Assembly: GCF_003149515.1 (NCBI RefSeq)
Contig: NZ_CP029145.1
Coordinates: forward strand, 4,712,001-4,776,000
Direction of reading: 5' to 3'
Length of the DNA: 64,000 nt
From: Hymenobacter nivis
GTDB taxonomy: Bacteria > Bacteroidota > Bacteroidia > Cytophagales > Hymenobacteraceae
Shown: piece after piece, positions 42,102-51,416 of the stretch
Layout: each line of letters begins with the position of its first letter
Position numbering within the stretch: position 1 is the stretch's first letter
Notes under the pieces: model-generated
The model's database searches: none
Seen by the model: the letters and a program-made list of their open reading frames with translations, nothing else
What the model was told of the DNA's origin: nothing
Made by a program: the position numbers and the translations under genes

Positions 42102-44693
42102 ATGCCCCTCTCGCTCCGCACCGCTGCCCGCCTCTGCCTGGCCTTGCTTATTGTTAACTGCGCCCTGTTAACTGAAGTAAAAGCCCAGGCCCCTAAAACT
42201 TACTCGTCGGCTGATATTTTGCTGGGCCTGAAAAAGCTCAACGTGCTGGGCTCGGTGATGTACATCGCCGCCCACCCCGACGACGAGAACACGCGCCTCA
42301 TCGCCTACTTCGCCAACGGCCGCCTGCTCGAAACCAGCTACCTGAGCTGCACCCGCGGCGACGGCGGCCAGGACCTCATCGGCCCCGAGCTGCGCGAGCA
42401 GCTCGGCGTCATCCGCACGCAGGAGTTGCTGGCGGCGCGGCGCATCGACGGCGGCCGGCAGTTTTTCACCCGCGCCAACGACTTCGGGTTCTCCAAAACG
42501 TCGGCCGAAACCTTCACCATCTGGGACAAGGAGCAGGTGCTGGCCGACATGGTGTGGGTCATCCGCCAGCGCCGGCCCGACGTGCTCATCACCCGCTTCC
42601 CGCCCGACCCGCGCGCCGGCCACGGCCACCACCAGGCCAGTGCCATCCTGGCCGCCGAAGCCTTCGACGCCGCCGGCGACCCCAAGCGCTTCCCCGAGCA
42701 GCTGAAATACGTGCAAGCCTGGCAGCCCAAGCGCCTGCTCTGGAACACCGGTAGCTTCTTCGTGAAGCCCGGCGAGAGCATGGCCGGCTACCTCAGCCTC
42801 GACGCGGGCGGCTACAACCCCTTGCTAGGGCAGTCGTACGGCGAAATCGCGGCCCGCAGCCGCTCCAGCCACCGCAGCCAGGGCTTCGGCTCGGCCGCCA
42901 CCCGCGGCGAGGCGCTGGAGTATTTCCAACCCGTAAAAGGGGCCCCGGCCACGAAGGATATTTTCGACGGCGTGGACCAAACCTGGAGCCGCGTGCCCGG
43001 CGGCGCGGCCATTGGGAGGATGGTGGAGGAGGTGATTCGCAAGTATGATGCGGGGAACCCGAGCGCGAGTGTGGCGGGGCTGGCCAAGGTTTACGAAGTA
43101 CTTATACGCTCAAGAATGGGGGCTAAAAACCTGTTTTGGATTGATGATAAAATAGCGGCAACTTCGGTGCTGATACAGGCTTGCGCAGGTATCTATGCGG
43201 AGGCAACCGTTGACGAACGGGCCCTTGCCAGCGGCGGCCAAGGAACAGTTACTTACTCAATCCTAAACCGGTCAGCTTTGCCCATAAAGCTGGACAAAGT
43301 CAGACTTTCCAAAAGCCATTTTCCAGGCGACCCCTTCTCTTTTATACTGGATGACCCTCACATTGACTCCAAGCAAGCCGCGGACCTGAATCCAGGCAAA
43401 ACAATAACCGGAACGCTACCAATTTCCGGTTTTAATAATGCGCTGATTTCGCAACCATATTGGTTGCGTGAGCCAGGTTCAATTGGCATGTACAAATTCT
43501 CAGAGCCTGAATCAGATTTTACATCCGTCAGCCATTTTGTGCGTGGCACGCCTGAAAATGCACCCATTGCTACGGTAGGTTTTTCTTACGCCATTGACGG
43601 CGTTTCCTACTATTTCGCGCAGGTCCCCGTCCAATACAAGCACACCGACCCCACGCTGGGCGAGCTGTACCAGCCGCTGGTGGTGGTGCCGCCGGTGATG
43701 GTGAACATTCCCGCCGCCCGCGCCTACGTCTTCGCCGATGCGCAGCCCAAAACCATCCCCGTGACGCTGCGGGCCGGGCGCGCCGGGGTGCGCGGGGCCC
43801 TGGCCTTACTCGTGCCCGCCGGCTGGCAGGCCGAGCCGGCCACGGCGGCGTTTGACTTGAAGAACAAGGACGACGAGCAGACCGTGAACTTTACGCTGCG
43901 CCCGGGCCCCGGGGCCCCCGAGGGCAAGGCTGAGGTGCGCGCCGTGGCCACCGTGGACGGCCAGGCCTACACCCGCGGCATCCAGACCATCGATTACCCG
44001 CACATCCCCACCCAAACGCTGTTTCCCGAGGCCGTGGCGCCGCTGGTGAAGCTGAACGTGCAGCGCCGGGGCCAGCAAATCGGCTACCTGATGGGGGCTG
44101 GCGACGAGGTGCCCGAGGCCCTGCGTCAGCTCGGCTACACCGTGACGCTGCTCAACCCCGCCACCGACCTCACCGCCGAGCACCTCGCCCGCTACGACGC
44201 CGTGGTGATCGGCATCCGGGCCTACAATACCGTGGAGCGCCTCAAAACTCAGCAGCCCGAGCTGCTACGCTACGTGGCAAACGGCGGCAACCTGGTGGTG
44301 CAGTACGTGGTGAGCCGCGGTACCGTGCTGCCCCAGATCGGGCCCTACCCGCTCACGCTCTCCAACGACCGGGTGACGGTGGAAGGGGCCCCCGTCACGT
44401 TCCTGCAACCCAAAAGCCCGCTGCTGAACGTGCCCAACAAAATCACCGAAAATGATTTCCAGGGTTGGGTGCAGGAGCAGGGCCTGTACTACCCCTCGGC
44501 CTGGGATGCGCACTACACGCCCATCATCGCCAGCGGCGACCCCGGCGAAACCCCCAAGCAAAGCGCTATCCTGGTGGCCGACTATGGCAAGGGCCACTAC
44601 ATCTACACGGGCCTCTCGCTGTTCCGCGAGCTGCCGGCTGGCGTGCCCGGCGCCTACCGCCTGCTCACGAACATGGTGTCGTTGGGCAAGTAG
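42102..44693 (+). CDS. Secreted PIG-L/LmbE-type deacetylase with internal low-GC segment
   Basis: An 863-residue exported protein. After the signal peptide (ALLIVNCALLTEVKAQA) the PIG-L N-acetylglucosaminyl deacetylase domain starts with the zinc motif AAHPDDEN (H58-P-D-D-E62) and the later His pair in RAGHGHHQAS. The C-terminal half has beta-rich domains and a class I glutamine amidotransferase-like region (VVIGIRAYNTVERL). Between about 43020 and 43620 the codons change abruptly to AT-rich types, while flanking parts use GC-rich codons. The start ATG 42102 gives a clean signal peptide. Confidence 0.88.
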   Translation: MPLSLRTAARLCLALLIVNCALLTEVKAQAPKTYSSADILLGLKKLNVLGSVMYIAAHPDDENTRLIAYFANGRLLETSYLSCTRGDGGQDLIGPELREQLGVIRTQELLAARRIDGGRQFFTRANDFGFSKTSAETFTIWDKEQVLADMVWVIRQRRPDVLITRFPPDPRAGHGHHQASAILAAEAFDAAGDPKRFPEQLKYVQAWQPKRLLWNTGSFFVKPGESMAGYLSLDAGGYNPLLGQSYGEIAARSRSSHRSQGFGSAATRGEALEYFQPVKGAPATKDIFDGVDQTWSRVPGGAAIGRMVEEVIRKYDAGNPSASVAGLAKVYEVLIRSRMGAKNLFWIDDKIAATSVLIQACAGIYAEATVDERALASGGQGTVTYSILNRSALPIKLDKVRLSKSHFPGDPFSFILDDPHIDSKQAADLNPGKTITGTLPISGFNNALISQPYWLREPGSIGMYKFSEPESDFTSVSHFVRGTPENAPIATVGFSYAIDGVSYYFAQVPVQYKHTDPTLGELYQPLVVVPPVMVNIPAARAYVFADAQPKTIPVTLRAGRAGVRGALALLVPAGWQAEPATAAFDLKNKDDEQTVNFTLRPGPGAPEGKAEVRAVATVDGQAYTRGIQTIDYPHIPTQTLFPEAVAPLVKLNVQRRGQQIGYLMGAGDEVPEALRQLGYTVTLLNPATDLTAEHLARYDAVVIGIRAYNTVERLKTQQPELLRYVANGGNLVVQYVVSRGTVLPQIGPYPLTLSNDRVTVEGAPVTFLQPKSPLLNVPNKITENDFQGWVQEQGLYYPSAWDAHYTPIIASGDPGETPKQSAILVADYGKGHYIYTGLSLFRELPAGVPGAYRLLTNMVSLGK

Positions 44694-44729
44694 GCTCTAC
44701 GTTTTAGCGACACTTTTTGCGCCACCCCA

Positions 44730-44847
44730 GGCCGTCAGGCCTATTTGGCGTCCGCATAGCCGAAGCATCTCTCCCGCAGCAGTAATCATGGTTACTTGCA
44801 CGGTAGAGATGCTTCGGCTATGCGGACGCCAAATAGGCATGACGGCC
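44730..44847. repeat. GTCATGC-family hairpin, copy 3
   Basis: Perfect 32-bp arms 44741-44772 and 44805-44836 contain the shared core CCGAAGCATCTCT, flanked by GGCCGTCAGGCC / GGCATGACGGCC. The loop contains AGTAATCATGGTTACT. It lies between the co-directional PIG-L and aspartate kinase genes. Confidence 0.85.
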
Positions 44848-44879
44848 TACTCGGTTTTGGCGCGGCCGCCTCGTTCATG

Positions 44880-44908
44880 TTGCTACCGGGGGCCCGTGGC
44901 TAAGTTTG
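44880..44908 (+). promoter_or_regulatory. Promoter of the aspartate kinase gene
   Basis: TTG (44880-44882) and TAAGTTTG (44901-44908) are 18 nt apart, matching the Bacteroidota consensus. The predicted transcript would start about 20 nt before the GTG codon. Confidence 0.65.
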
Positions 44909-44933
44909 CCGCTCATTCATTCTGCAAACCCTA

Positions 44934-46316
44934 GTGCTGACAGTAGAAAAAATCGGCGGCACGTCGATGAGCGCCTTTGGTGACGTGCTCAACAACATCA
45001 TCTTTTACAACCGCCAGGGCCCCGAATTGTACAACCGCATCTTCGTGGTGTCGGCCTATGCGGGCGTTACCAACTGGCTGCTGGAGAACAAGAAAACCGG
45101 CGCGCCCGGCGTGTACCACCGCATCAGCGAGTTCAAGAAATTCCACGCGGCGCTGCGCGACGTGACGGCTCAGCTCAAGGCCCTGAACCAGCAGTATGTG
45201 CCGCTGGGCCTCGACCTGGCCGTGGCTGATACCTTCATCGAGCAGCGGATGCAGGACGCCAAAACCTACCTCGATAGCCTCGTGAACGTGCTGGCCTCGG
45301 GCTACGTGAGCAGCGAAAACGTGCTGCAAGCGGCCCGCGAAATCCTGGCCTCCATCGGCGAAGCGCACGCGGCGTTCAACTCGGTTAACATCTTGCAAAA
45401 CAAGGGTGTGAACGCCACCCTGGTGGACCTGAGCGGCTTCCACGACCACAAGCCGTACACCATCGACCAGCGCATCCGGCACGCCTTCAAGAACATCAAG
45501 TTCGACGAAACCGTGTGCATTGCCACTGGCTACGCCAAGGGCACGGAGGGTATCATGCGGGAGTTTGACCGCGGGTATTCGGAGGTGACGTTCAGTAAGA
45601 TAGCCGTGGCTGTGCGGTCCCAGGAGGCCATCATCCACAAGGAATACCACCTGTGCTCGGCCGACCCGGGCCTGGTGGGCCTCGACCACTGCCGCCCCGT
45701 GGGGGCCACCAACTACGACGTGGCCGACCAGCTGGCCGACGTGGGCATGGAAGCCATCCATCCGAAAGCGTCGAAGCCGCTCGAAATCAACGGCATCAAC
45801 CTGCGCATCAAGAACACCTTCGAGCCCGCCCACGCCGGCACCCTGATTACCAAGGACTACGTGTCGGCCCAGACGCGGGTGGAGGTAATTACGGGTACCG
45901 ACCAGGTGGTGATGGTGGACGTGTACGACCCGCAGATGGTGGGCACGGCCGGCTTCGACCTCGACATCATGCGCATCTTCTACGAACTGAACATCAGCTA
46001 CGCCTTCAAGGCCACCAGCGCCAACAGTATTTCGGTGCTGATTTGGGAGAAGGACCTGAAAAACAACCTCGTGCAGCAGCTCGAAGCCAAGTACGAGAAG
46101 GTGACCGTGGAGAAAACGGCCATGGTGTGCCTCATCGGCTCCAACATCGACCGGCCCGGCCTGCTGGCCCAGGCTGCCGGGGCCCTGGCCGCCGAGGGCG
46201 TTAATATCAAGAGCGCCGGCTTCGCGCTGCGCAAGGTCAACATCCAGTTCATCATCGACCGCGCCGACTACAAAGCGGCCATCGTCGCGCTGAACAAAAG
46301 CCTGGCTGACGGCTGA
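44934..46316 (+). CDS. Aspartate kinase
   Basis: A 460-residue kinase catalysing the first step of the aspartate family (lysine, threonine, methionine). The N-terminal kinase motif is VEKIGGTSMS (residues 4-13); the second conserved segment RIFVVSAYAGVTNWLLE follows. The C-terminal third holds two ACT-like regulatory domains (VVMVDVYDPQMVGTAGFDLDIM and TAMVCLIGSNIDRPGLLAQA). The start is GTG; the motif lies immediately after it as usual. The VEKIGGTSMS and KKTGAPGVYHRI wording resembles the specialised branch found in ectoine clusters, but no ectoine genes are nearby. Confidence 0.9.
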   Translation: MLTVEKIGGTSMSAFGDVLNNIIFYNRQGPELYNRIFVVSAYAGVTNWLLENKKTGAPGVYHRISEFKKFHAALRDVTAQLKALNQQYVPLGLDLAVADTFIEQRMQDAKTYLDSLVNVLASGYVSSENVLQAAREILASIGEAHAAFNSVNILQNKGVNATLVDLSGFHDHKPYTIDQRIRHAFKNIKFDETVCIATGYAKGTEGIMREFDRGYSEVTFSKIAVAVRSQEAIIHKEYHLCSADPGLVGLDHCRPVGATNYDVADQLADVGMEAIHPKASKPLEINGINLRIKNTFEPAHAGTLITKDYVSAQTRVEVITGTDQVVMVDVYDPQMVGTAGFDLDIMRIFYELNISYAFKATSANSISVLIWEKDLKNNLVQQLEAKYEKVTVEKTAMVCLIGSNIDRPGLLAQAAGALAAEGVNIKSAGFALRKVNIQFIIDRADYKAAIVALNKSLADG

Positions 46317-46467
46317 CCAGTGGCCGCCGCGCGGGCTTTGCCGCCCGGGGGGCGTTACGGTCGGCCTTTAGGCGGCAATTGCGTATACGTCTGCTGGCGT
46401 ATTGGCGCGCCCTTACTTTTGCGCGGGCTCCGGCCCGTTCTTCACCCTAAACTCTCCGCCACCAACG

Positions 46468-47997
46468 ATGAGCCCCAACCCCACGGAATTTGCGTTCGGC
46501 ATGATTGGTCTCGGCACTATGGGCCGCAACTTGCTGCTGAACATGGCCGACCACCACTTTGCCGTCGCCGGGTACGACAAAAACCAGAAGCAGGTAGACC
46601 TACTGGCCCAGGAAGGCGAGGGCAAGCCCGTGCGGGGCTTCACCGATCCTCAGGCCTTCGTGCGCAGCCTCAAAACGCCCCGTGCCATCATGCTGCTGGT
46701 GCCCGCCGGTGCCATCGTGGACAGCGTAATTGCCGAAATGCTGCCCCTGCTGACCCCCGGCGACATCCTCATCGATGGCGGCAACTCGCACTTCACCGAC
46801 ACCGAGCGCCGGGCCAAAGATTTGGAAAACAAAGGGTTTCACTTCTTCGGTATGGGCGTGTCGGGCGGCGAGGAAGGGGCCCGGTTTGGGCCCAGCATGA
46901 TGCCCGGCGGCGACCGGGAAGCCTACAAAACGATGCAGCCCGTATTCGAGGCCATTGCGGCCAAAGTAGACGGGGCCCCCTGCGTGGCCTACATGGGCCC
47001 CGGGGCGGCCGGCCACTTCGTGAAAATGGTGCACAACGGCATCGAGTACGCCCTGATGGAGCTGATTGCCGAAACCTACGGCCTGCTCAAAACCGGCCTG
47101 GGCCTCGACAATGCTGCCATCGGCCAGGTGTTTGCGCAGTGGAACGAGGGCCGCTTGCAGTCGTTCCTGCTCGACATCACCAAGGATATTTTCGTCTTTA
47201 AGGCCCCTGGCACTGACCACCTGCTGCTCGACGACATCAAGGACGAGGCCCGCTCGAAGGGCACTGGTAAGTGGACCTCGCAGGTGGCCATGGATTTGCA
47301 GGCCCCCATCCCGACCATCGACGCGGCCGTGTCGATGCGCGACCTCTCGAAGTACAAGCAGTTGCGCGAGCAACTGGCCCAGCAGTACGGCCCCGCGGCC
47401 GGGGCCCTGGCCGGCGACAAAGACGCGCTGCTCAAGCACCTGGAGCAGGCGTTCTATTTCAGCATGATCATGAGCTACGCCCAGGGCATGCACCTGCTGG
47501 CCCAGGCCTCGGCCGAGTACAAGTACGACTTGCAGCTGGCCACCATCGCCAAAATCTGGCGCGGCGGCTGCATCATCCGCTCCGCATTCCTGAACGATAT
47601 TTTCAATGCCTTTGAAAGTGGCAATCAGCTTGCCCACTTGTTGTTAGATAAAAAAGTGCAGGAGTTGGTGCAGGGCGCCGTGCCTGGCATGCGCGCCGTG
47701 GTGGGCGCTGCCGTGGCGGCCGGCGTAGCCGTACCGGCCTACGCCTCGGCGCTGGGCTACTTCGACGCCTTCCGCACGGCGCGGCTGCCCTCGAACCTCA
47801 TTCAGGCCCAGCGCGACTACTTCGGGGCCCACACCTACGAGCTGGTGGGCAAGGAAGGCGTGTTTCATACCCAGTGGACTGCGCTGCACGCCAAAGCGGA
47901 GGCCCCCGCTGGGCCCCAAGCCAACGAAACGCCCGCCACGTCCCCCGTGCTTGGTACCAAGCAGTCGAACGTGGAGGCCTCTAAAACACAATCGTAA
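46468..47997 (+). CDS. gnd: 6-phosphogluconate dehydrogenase (decarboxylating)
   Basis: A 509-residue enzyme converting 6-phosphogluconate to ribulose-5-phosphate with NADP reduction. Motifs: nucleotide-binding GLGTMGRNL (about residues 14-22), DGGNSHFTDTERR, the family signature with FGMGVSGGEEGARFGPSMMPGG, and HNGIEYALMELIAE. It is about 35 residues longer than typical because of a Pro/Ala/Thr-rich C-terminal tail after QRDYFGAHTYE. First gene of the pentose-phosphate operon; a TTACTTTTG site at 46413-46421 may be its -7 element. The stop abuts the next start with no gap. Confidence 0.95.
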   Translation: MSPNPTEFAFGMIGLGTMGRNLLLNMADHHFAVAGYDKNQKQVDLLAQEGEGKPVRGFTDPQAFVRSLKTPRAIMLLVPAGAIVDSVIAEMLPLLTPGDILIDGGNSHFTDTERRAKDLENKGFHFFGMGVSGGEEGARFGPSMMPGGDREAYKTMQPVFEAIAAKVDGAPCVAYMGPGAAGHFVKMVHNGIEYALMELIAETYGLLKTGLGLDNAAIGQVFAQWNEGRLQSFLLDITKDIFVFKAPGTDHLLLDDIKDEARSKGTGKWTSQVAMDLQAPIPTIDAAVSMRDLSKYKQLREQLAQQYGPAAGALAGDKDALLKHLEQAFYFSMIMSYAQGMHLLAQASAEYKYDLQLATIAKIWRGGCIIRSAFLNDIFNAFESGNQLAHLLLDKKVQELVQGAVPGMRAVVGAAVAAGVAVPAYASALGYFDAFRTARLPSNLIQAQRDYFGAHTYELVGKEGVFHTQWTALHAKAEAPAGPQANETPATSPVLGTKQSNVEASKTQS

Positions 47998-49512
47998 ATG
48001 GACGCCCTCCTGAAATCGCAGCCGACGGTATTCGTCATCTTCGGCGGCACCGGCGACCTGAACGCCCGAAAGCTGGCCCCGGCCCTCTACAACCTGTACC
48101 TAGAAGGCTGGATGCCCGACCATTTTGCCTTCATCGGCACGGGCCGCACCAAGCTCACCGACAATGACTTTCGGGTCCGGGTAACGGGCGACGTGAACAA
48201 GTTTTCGCGCAGCGGCCAGGTAAAAGACGAGCAGTGGCAGAGCTTTGCGCCCAACATCTACTACCAGCCGGCCGACGTGCAGGACGCCGAAACCTACAAG
48301 GAATTCGGCAAAAAAATTAAGGCCCTGGAGAAGGAGTGGAAGGCGCCTGCCAACGTGATTTACTACCTGGCGGTGGCCCCCAACTTCTTCCCCATCATTG
48401 CCGAAAACCTGGCCAAGGCCGGCCTGACGGAAGACGCCGGCTGCACGCGCATCGTGATTGAAAAGCCCTTTGGGCACGATTTGGCATCGGCCAAGGAGTT
48501 GAATTTGCTGCTGGGCCGCATTTTCCAGGAGAAGCAGATTTACCGCATCGACCACTACCTGGGCAAGGAAACGGTGCAGAATATCATGGCTTTCCGTTTC
48601 GCGAACGCCATCATGGAGCCGCTTTGGAACCGCAACAGCATCGAGCACGTGCAGATTTCGGTGACCGAGCAGCTCGGCGTGGGCGACCGCCTAGGCTACT
48701 ACGACGGCTCTGGGGCCCTGCGCGACATGATCCAGAACCACCTCTTGCAGCTGCTGTGCATTGTGGCGATGGAGCCGCCGGTGAGTTTTTCGGCCGAGGA
48801 AGTGCGCAACCGCAAGGTGGACGTGCTGCGCGCCATGCGCCGCTTTACGCCCGATACCGTGCGCGAGCAGGCCGTGCGCGGCCAGTACGCCAGCGGCTGG
48901 ATGGAGGGCCAGCAGGTGCCCGGCTACCGCGAGGAGCCCGGCGCCAACCCCCATTCGAACACCGAAACCTTCGCCGCCGTGAAGTTTTTCGTGGATAACT
49001 GGCGCTGGCAGGGGGTACCGTTTTACCTGCGCACAGGCAAGCGTTTGCACCGCTCGGCCTCGGTCATCACCATCCAGTTCAAGGACGTGCCACACCTCAT
49101 TTTTTCGCCCGAAACGGCGGAAACTATGCGGCAGAACCGGCTGGTTATCAGCATTCAGCCCGAAATGAGCATCCGCCTACAAGTGCAGGCCAAACGCCCC
49201 GGCGTCGACATGATGCTGAACACCGTGGATATGGTGTTCGACTACAAAGGCACTTACCAAAGCGAGGCCCCCGAGGCCTACGAAACCCTGCTGCTCGACG
49301 TGATGCTCGGCGACCAGACGCTGTTTATGCGCGCCGACCAGGTGGAGGAGGCCTGGGACTTGGTGATGCCCATCCTGACCTCTTGGCAGACCCGCACCAG
49401 CCAGAATTTCCCCAATTACTCGGCCGATTCGTGGGGCCCCGAAGACGCCGAAGCCCTCGTGGCCAAGGACGGTTTCCACTGGTTCACGCTCCCGCTCAAC
49501 GGCAAGAAATAG
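47998..49512 (+). CDS. zwf: Glucose-6-phosphate 1-dehydrogenase
   Basis: A 504-residue enzyme that oxidises glucose-6-phosphate to the lactone, making NADPH. The dinucleotide-binding motif is FGGTGDLNARKL (about residues 14-25) and the substrate-binding signature RIDHYLGKE is at about residues 182-190, followed by FANAIMEPLWN. Length fits the family. The ATG follows directly on the gnd stop codon, so translation is probably coupled. Confidence 0.96.
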   Translation: MDALLKSQPTVFVIFGGTGDLNARKLAPALYNLYLEGWMPDHFAFIGTGRTKLTDNDFRVRVTGDVNKFSRSGQVKDEQWQSFAPNIYYQPADVQDAETYKEFGKKIKALEKEWKAPANVIYYLAVAPNFFPIIAENLAKAGLTEDAGCTRIVIEKPFGHDLASAKELNLLLGRIFQEKQIYRIDHYLGKETVQNIMAFRFANAIMEPLWNRNSIEHVQISVTEQLGVGDRLGYYDGSGALRDMIQNHLLQLLCIVAMEPPVSFSAEEVRNRKVDVLRAMRRFTPDTVREQAVRGQYASGWMEGQQVPGYREEPGANPHSNTETFAAVKFFVDNWRWQGVPFYLRTGKRLHRSASVITIQFKDVPHLIFSPETAETMRQNRLVISIQPEMSIRLQVQAKRPGVDMMLNTVDMVFDYKGTYQSEAPEAYETLLLDVMLGDQTLFMRADQVEEAWDLVMPILTSWQTRTSQNFPNYSADSWGPEDAEALVAKDGFHWFTLPLNGKK

Positions 49513-49515
49513 CCC

Positions 49516-50238
49516 ATGGAACGCCACATATTTTCATCAGAAGACGCCGTTCTAGGGGCCCTGGCCAACTTTTTTGTGGCCACGGCCGACCAGGCCATTG
49601 CCGCCCGCGGGCGCTTCGCGGTGGCGCTGTCAGGCGGCAGCTCGCCCAAAAAGCTCTACGAGCTGCTGGCTTCCGACGCCTACCGCGTCCAGGTAGCCTG
49701 GGGTAAGGTTTACTTCTTTTTCGGCGACGAGCGCACCGTCCCCAAGACCTCGCCCGACAGCAACTACCTGATGGCCAAAAAGGCCCTCTTTGATCCGCTG
49801 GATACCCGGCCCGACCACGTTTTTGCCGTCGATACCGCCCTGGCCCCGGCCGAGGCGGCGGCGCAGTACGGGGTGGCCATTGAGGAGTTTTTCGGCGACG
49901 AGCCGGCCCGGTTCGACCTCGTGCTGCTGGGCCTGGGCGACAACGCCCACACGGCCTCCCTCTTCCCGCACACGCCCGTGCTACACGACGCGTCGGTGGG
50001 CGTGAAGGACGTGTTCGTAGCCGAGCTGAACACGACCCGTATCACCCTCACCGCCCCGCTGCTGAACCAGGCGCGCGCCACCGCCTTCCTAGTGTACGGC
50101 GCGGGCAAGGCCATTGCCGTGCAGCAAATCCTGGAGGGCCCCCGCGACGTGGACCAGTACCCCGCCCAGCTCATCGCGCCCGCCGGTGGCAACGTGCACT
50201 GGTTTCTGGACGAAGCCGCGGCCGCTGATTTGAAATAA
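49516..50238 (+). CDS. pgl: 6-phosphogluconolactonase
   Basis: A 240-residue enzyme of the DevB/NagB-like fold that hydrolyses 6-phosphogluconolactone, the product of Zwf. Signature segments are VALSGGSSPKKLYELLA (about residues 36-52), YFFFGDERTVPK and LVLLGLGDNAHTASLFP. It begins 3 bp after zwf and completes the oxidative branch encoded by the three-gene operon. Confidence 0.95.
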   Translation: MERHIFSSEDAVLGALANFFVATADQAIAARGRFAVALSGGSSPKKLYELLASDAYRVQVAWGKVYFFFGDERTVPKTSPDSNYLMAKKALFDPLDTRPDHVFAVDTALAPAEAAAQYGVAIEEFFGDEPARFDLVLLGLGDNAHTASLFPHTPVLHDASVGVKDVFVAELNTTRITLTAPLLNQARATAFLVYGAGKAIAVQQILEGPRDVDQYPAQLIAPAGGNVHWFLDEAAAADLK

Positions 50239-50257
50239 AAGGCGAGTGGAAATTGCG

Positions 50258-50294
50258 TAAAAAAGGCCTTGCCGTGGTGGTAAGGCCTTTTTTG
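50258..50294 (+). terminator. Intrinsic terminator of the gnd-zwf-pgl operon
   Basis: AAAAGGCCTT pairs with AAGGCCTTTT around the loop GCCGTGGTGGT, followed by a T-run. Confidence 0.88.
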
Positions 50295-50310
50295 CTTTTA
50301 GAGCCCTGGA

Positions 50311-50451
50311 GCAACCTCTCCCCGCGGAACCTTACGAGACCCCTGCGGGGCGGGCTCCTCTCTACAAGAGAGGGGTGTGTTCAATTTGCCCGTTCAGGTA
50401 CTGGCACCCCGTCCCGCAGGGGTCTCGTGAGGTTCCGCGGGGAGAGGTTGC
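50311..50451. repeat. 141-bp palindromic repeat with 39-bp arms
   Basis: Arms 50311-50349 and 50413-50451 match at all but a single position. The arms contain CTCTCCCCGCGGAACC and ACGAGACCCCTGCGGG. A small inner stem CCTCTCT/AGAGAGG lies in the loop. It sits between the convergent pgl and rpiA genes, just after a normal terminator. Confidence 0.8.
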
Positions 50452-50461
50452 CTCGGGGCCC

Positions 50462-51226
50462 CTACGGCAGCACGTCAAACTCCGTCGCCGGGCGCGCGGC
50501 TTCGCCGGGCCGCAGTACCAGCGCCGCACCGTCGCGCACCACGATGGCGGCTTTGGCCAGGCCTAAAAACAGGCCGTGCTCCACGATGCCGGGAATGGTT
50601 TTGAGCTGCGCTGCCAGCCGTTCCGGCTCCAGAATCTGGCCGAAGTGGCAGTCCACGAGTAGGTTTTTCTGGTCAGAAAAGTAGTAGTCGGTTGCGCCCG
50701 GCTGGGCCATACGCACTACTGGGGCCCCGCCCAGCGCCTCTACCGCATCGAGCACCCAGGGCAGGGCGAACGGCACCACTTCCAGCGGCAGCGGGAACCG
50801 GCCCAGCACCGGCACCAGCTTCGACGAATCGCCGATAACCACCAGGTAATCGGAGGCGGTTTCCAGCACTTTTTCGCGCAGCAGGGCCCCGCCGCCGCCT
50901 TTTATTAGGCGCAACTGGCCGTCCAGCTCATCGGCTCCGTCCACGGCCAGGTCAAAGCGCAGGCCGCGCCGGGGCGCTATCAGTGGAATGCCCAGCTGCC
51001 GCGCCAGGGCCTCGCTGGCTAGTGAAGTGGCGGTGCCCTGCACCTTCAGGCCGTTCTGCACCGCCGCGCCCAGCTGCATGATGAACTGGGCCGACGTGCT
51101 GCCCGTGCCCAGGCCCAGTAGCATACCGTCGCGCACCCAGCGCAGGGCGGCGGCGGCGGCCACCTGCTTTTCCTGGGCCAGCGTGAGGGCTCCGGTGGGG
51201 CTAGGGGAGGAGGCGGTTGGGTTCAT
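50462..51226 (-). CDS. rpiA: Ribose-5-phosphate isomerase A
   Basis: A 254-residue isomerase interconverting ribulose- and ribose-5-phosphate. Motifs: GLGTGSTSAQFI (about residues 39-50), VDGADELDG (about residues 96-104) and LIKGGGGALLREK (about residues 108-120). It continues the pathway whose oxidative branch is encoded by the convergent operon next door, so this is a functional gene cluster. ATG 51226 (MNPTASS) chosen. Confidence 0.95.
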   Translation of the reverse strand: MNPTASSPSPTGALTLAQEKQVAAAAALRWVRDGMLLGLGTGSTSAQFIMQLGAAVQNGLKVQGTATSLASEALARQLGIPLIAPRRGLRFDLAVDGADELDGQLRLIKGGGGALLREKVLETASDYLVVIGDSSKLVPVLGRFPLPLEVVPFALPWVLDAVEALGGAPVVRMAQPGATDYYFSDQKNLLVDCHFGQILEPERLAAQLKTIPGIVEHGLFLGLAKAAIVVRDGAALVLRPGEAARPATEFDVLP

Positions 51227-51285
51227 GGGCGTGGGGAGTGGAGGTGGTTGGAATGATGCAAAGCAGAAATACAGCACAAAAATAG

Positions 51286-51383
51286 GCCGTCATGCGGAGC
51301 GCAGCCGAAGCATCTCTCCCGCAGCACTAATCAATTGATATAGTAAGCGGGAGAGATGCTTCGGCTGCGCTCCGCATGACGGC
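51286..51383. repeat. GTCATGC-family hairpin, copy 4
   Basis: Perfect 37-bp arms 51286-51322 and 51347-51383, the best-preserved copy. The left arm reads GCCGTCATGCGGAGCGCAGC and onward to the CGAAGCATCTCTCCCGC core. The 24-nt loop contains ACTAATCAATTGAT. It lies between two minus-strand genes. Confidence 0.88.
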
Positions 51384-51416
51384 TTTGTTAGCCTTGCGGT
51401 GCTAAAAACCAGGGCC

